From NCBI GenBank assembly GCA_047967505.1, contig CM106538.1: a stretch of 64,000 nt of DNA, one strand, 5' to 3'. This DNA comes from Dipteris shenzhenensis (lineage: Eukaryota; Polypodiophyta; Polypodiopsida; Gleicheniales). Positions 63,601-64,000 of this stretch are shown here, piece after piece. The position numbers and the translations under genes were made by a program. The notes below the pieces were generated by a model. It had not been told where the DNA came from. It did no database searches and saw only the letters and a program-made list of their open reading frames with translations. Position 1 is the first letter of the stretch. Each line of letters begins with the position of its first letter.

Positions 63601-64000
63601 AAATAAGATGTTATTCTCAATCACAATGACATGAAAAGATGACTAGATAGATATGAAGAGGCCAGGAAAGTGAGAGTAAAACAAGATCTTGATAGGAGCA
63701 TATGACCCAATCTAGAGGATCTTGATCTTTTCCTAAAGGATATGTTCCATGATGAGCCAATGAATGGGTAAAAGAGGCTCTTCCTACAACTAAAGGTAGA
63801 AGGGATGAAAGTAAGTGAATAAGAATGGGAGTCTCATGGGAGTTTGCAAGGAGATGTGATCTACATGTAAGCTTTTTCCTTATAAACATGAATCCTTTGA
63901 ATTTTCTTATGCATTAATATGGCCACTATTACTATAATATGCATTTGCATTGCTTTAATAAAATTTCCTTGTAGTATAACAAGTACAGTGCATTGTGGCC
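63601..64000 (+). pseudogene. CACTA transposase distal exons, + strand, partial
   Basis: The + frame gives LDRYEEARKVRVKQDLDRSI and LEDLDLFLKDMFHDEPMNG, like KWIERYEVAKAERINARTRF of element D. After an intron (acceptor TTGTAG), ITSTVHCG at the very end of the window corresponds to STKSTVHYDHMDD at 1801. It is opposite in orientation to the acidic tail at 63100-63330, so E is rearranged or contains a second copy. Stops are present. Confidence 0.6.

Larger units (their letters stand above)
62662..64000 (-). mobile_element. CACTA element E (family B), left part, runs off the window
   Basis: The terminus CACTACCACACCTTTGTCC at 62662 parallels the A2 left end, including ATTAGCGTGCA further in. 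Family B palindromes (GTCGGTATATACCGAC, 62766-62970) follow. 63100-63330 matches 34420-34650 of element B (ATGGTGAA..., ACATAATGCCACTATAAAA, TTGATCACCTATATCATCAT), the acidic tail of the transposase, now with stops. Confidence 0.8.

Overview
The window is nuclear DNA from a land plant. It is AT-rich and gene-poor, full of nested retrotransposons and CACTA transposons, has kilobase-scale microsatellites and low-complexity tracts, and contains one host gene with an intron of about 18 kb. Chromodomain Ty3/gypsy elements, CACTA/En-Spm transposases, a plant class-A heat-shock-factor relic and plant-type CCCTAAA-like DNA fit a vascular plant with a large genome and long TE-filled introns. A fern, lycophyte or gymnosperm is my guess; the species cannot be named from sequence alone. 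No tRNA, rRNA, CRISPR or bacterial-type operon was seen.

Layout. 1-2050: decayed CACTA transposase (element D, + strand). 2050-4880: low-copy DNA with short tandem repeats and an antisense heat-shock-factor pseudogene fragment. 4885-23474: the only host gene I can assemble, a TMEM97/sigma-2-receptor-like EXPERA-domain membrane protein of 162 residues in three exons (4885-5149, 5272-5330, 23310-23474). Its second intron holds three chromovirus elements, all antisense to the gene: R1 (5781-10756, truncated), R3 (about 10757-21892) and R2 (11280-17304, with two 448-bp LTRs), which sits inside the R3 integrase. 23475-34140: intergenic DNA with an antisense LINE relic, an LTR-like fragment, a long GA tract, G-runs, and an inverted duplication of a kinase-like coding fragment (32345-33565).

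34140-41711: CACTA element B. A TNP2/DUF4218 transposase lies on the minus strand and a second gene on the plus strand, head to head around a central region with telomere-like and palindromic repeats. A 246-bp hAT-type MITE with an 8-bp target duplication sits in its transposase. 41712-49155: mostly anonymous DNA, then a CACTA ORF2 remnant (C) and a BED-type zinc finger. 49156-52345: truncated CACTA copy A1. 53570-55220: Ty1/copia remnant. 55549-62569: complete-ended CACTA element A2 with a TTG/TTG target duplication, the transposase catalytic core deleted, and an intron expanded into about 2.5 kb of polypyrimidine plus GCATAAGC palindrome modules. 62662-64000: another CACTA element (E) running off the window.

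How the parts relate. The CACTA copies share one architecture: TNP2 transposase leftwards, ORF2 protein rightwards, a bidirectional centre, and family-specific palindromes (GTCGCTATATAGCGAC in family A, GTCGGTATATACCGAC in family B) at both ends and in the centre. The same in-frame TAG-ATG junction occurs in ORF2 of both A1 and A2. These points are the least ordinary biology in the window. Everything else is host-gene intron growth and layered TE decay.
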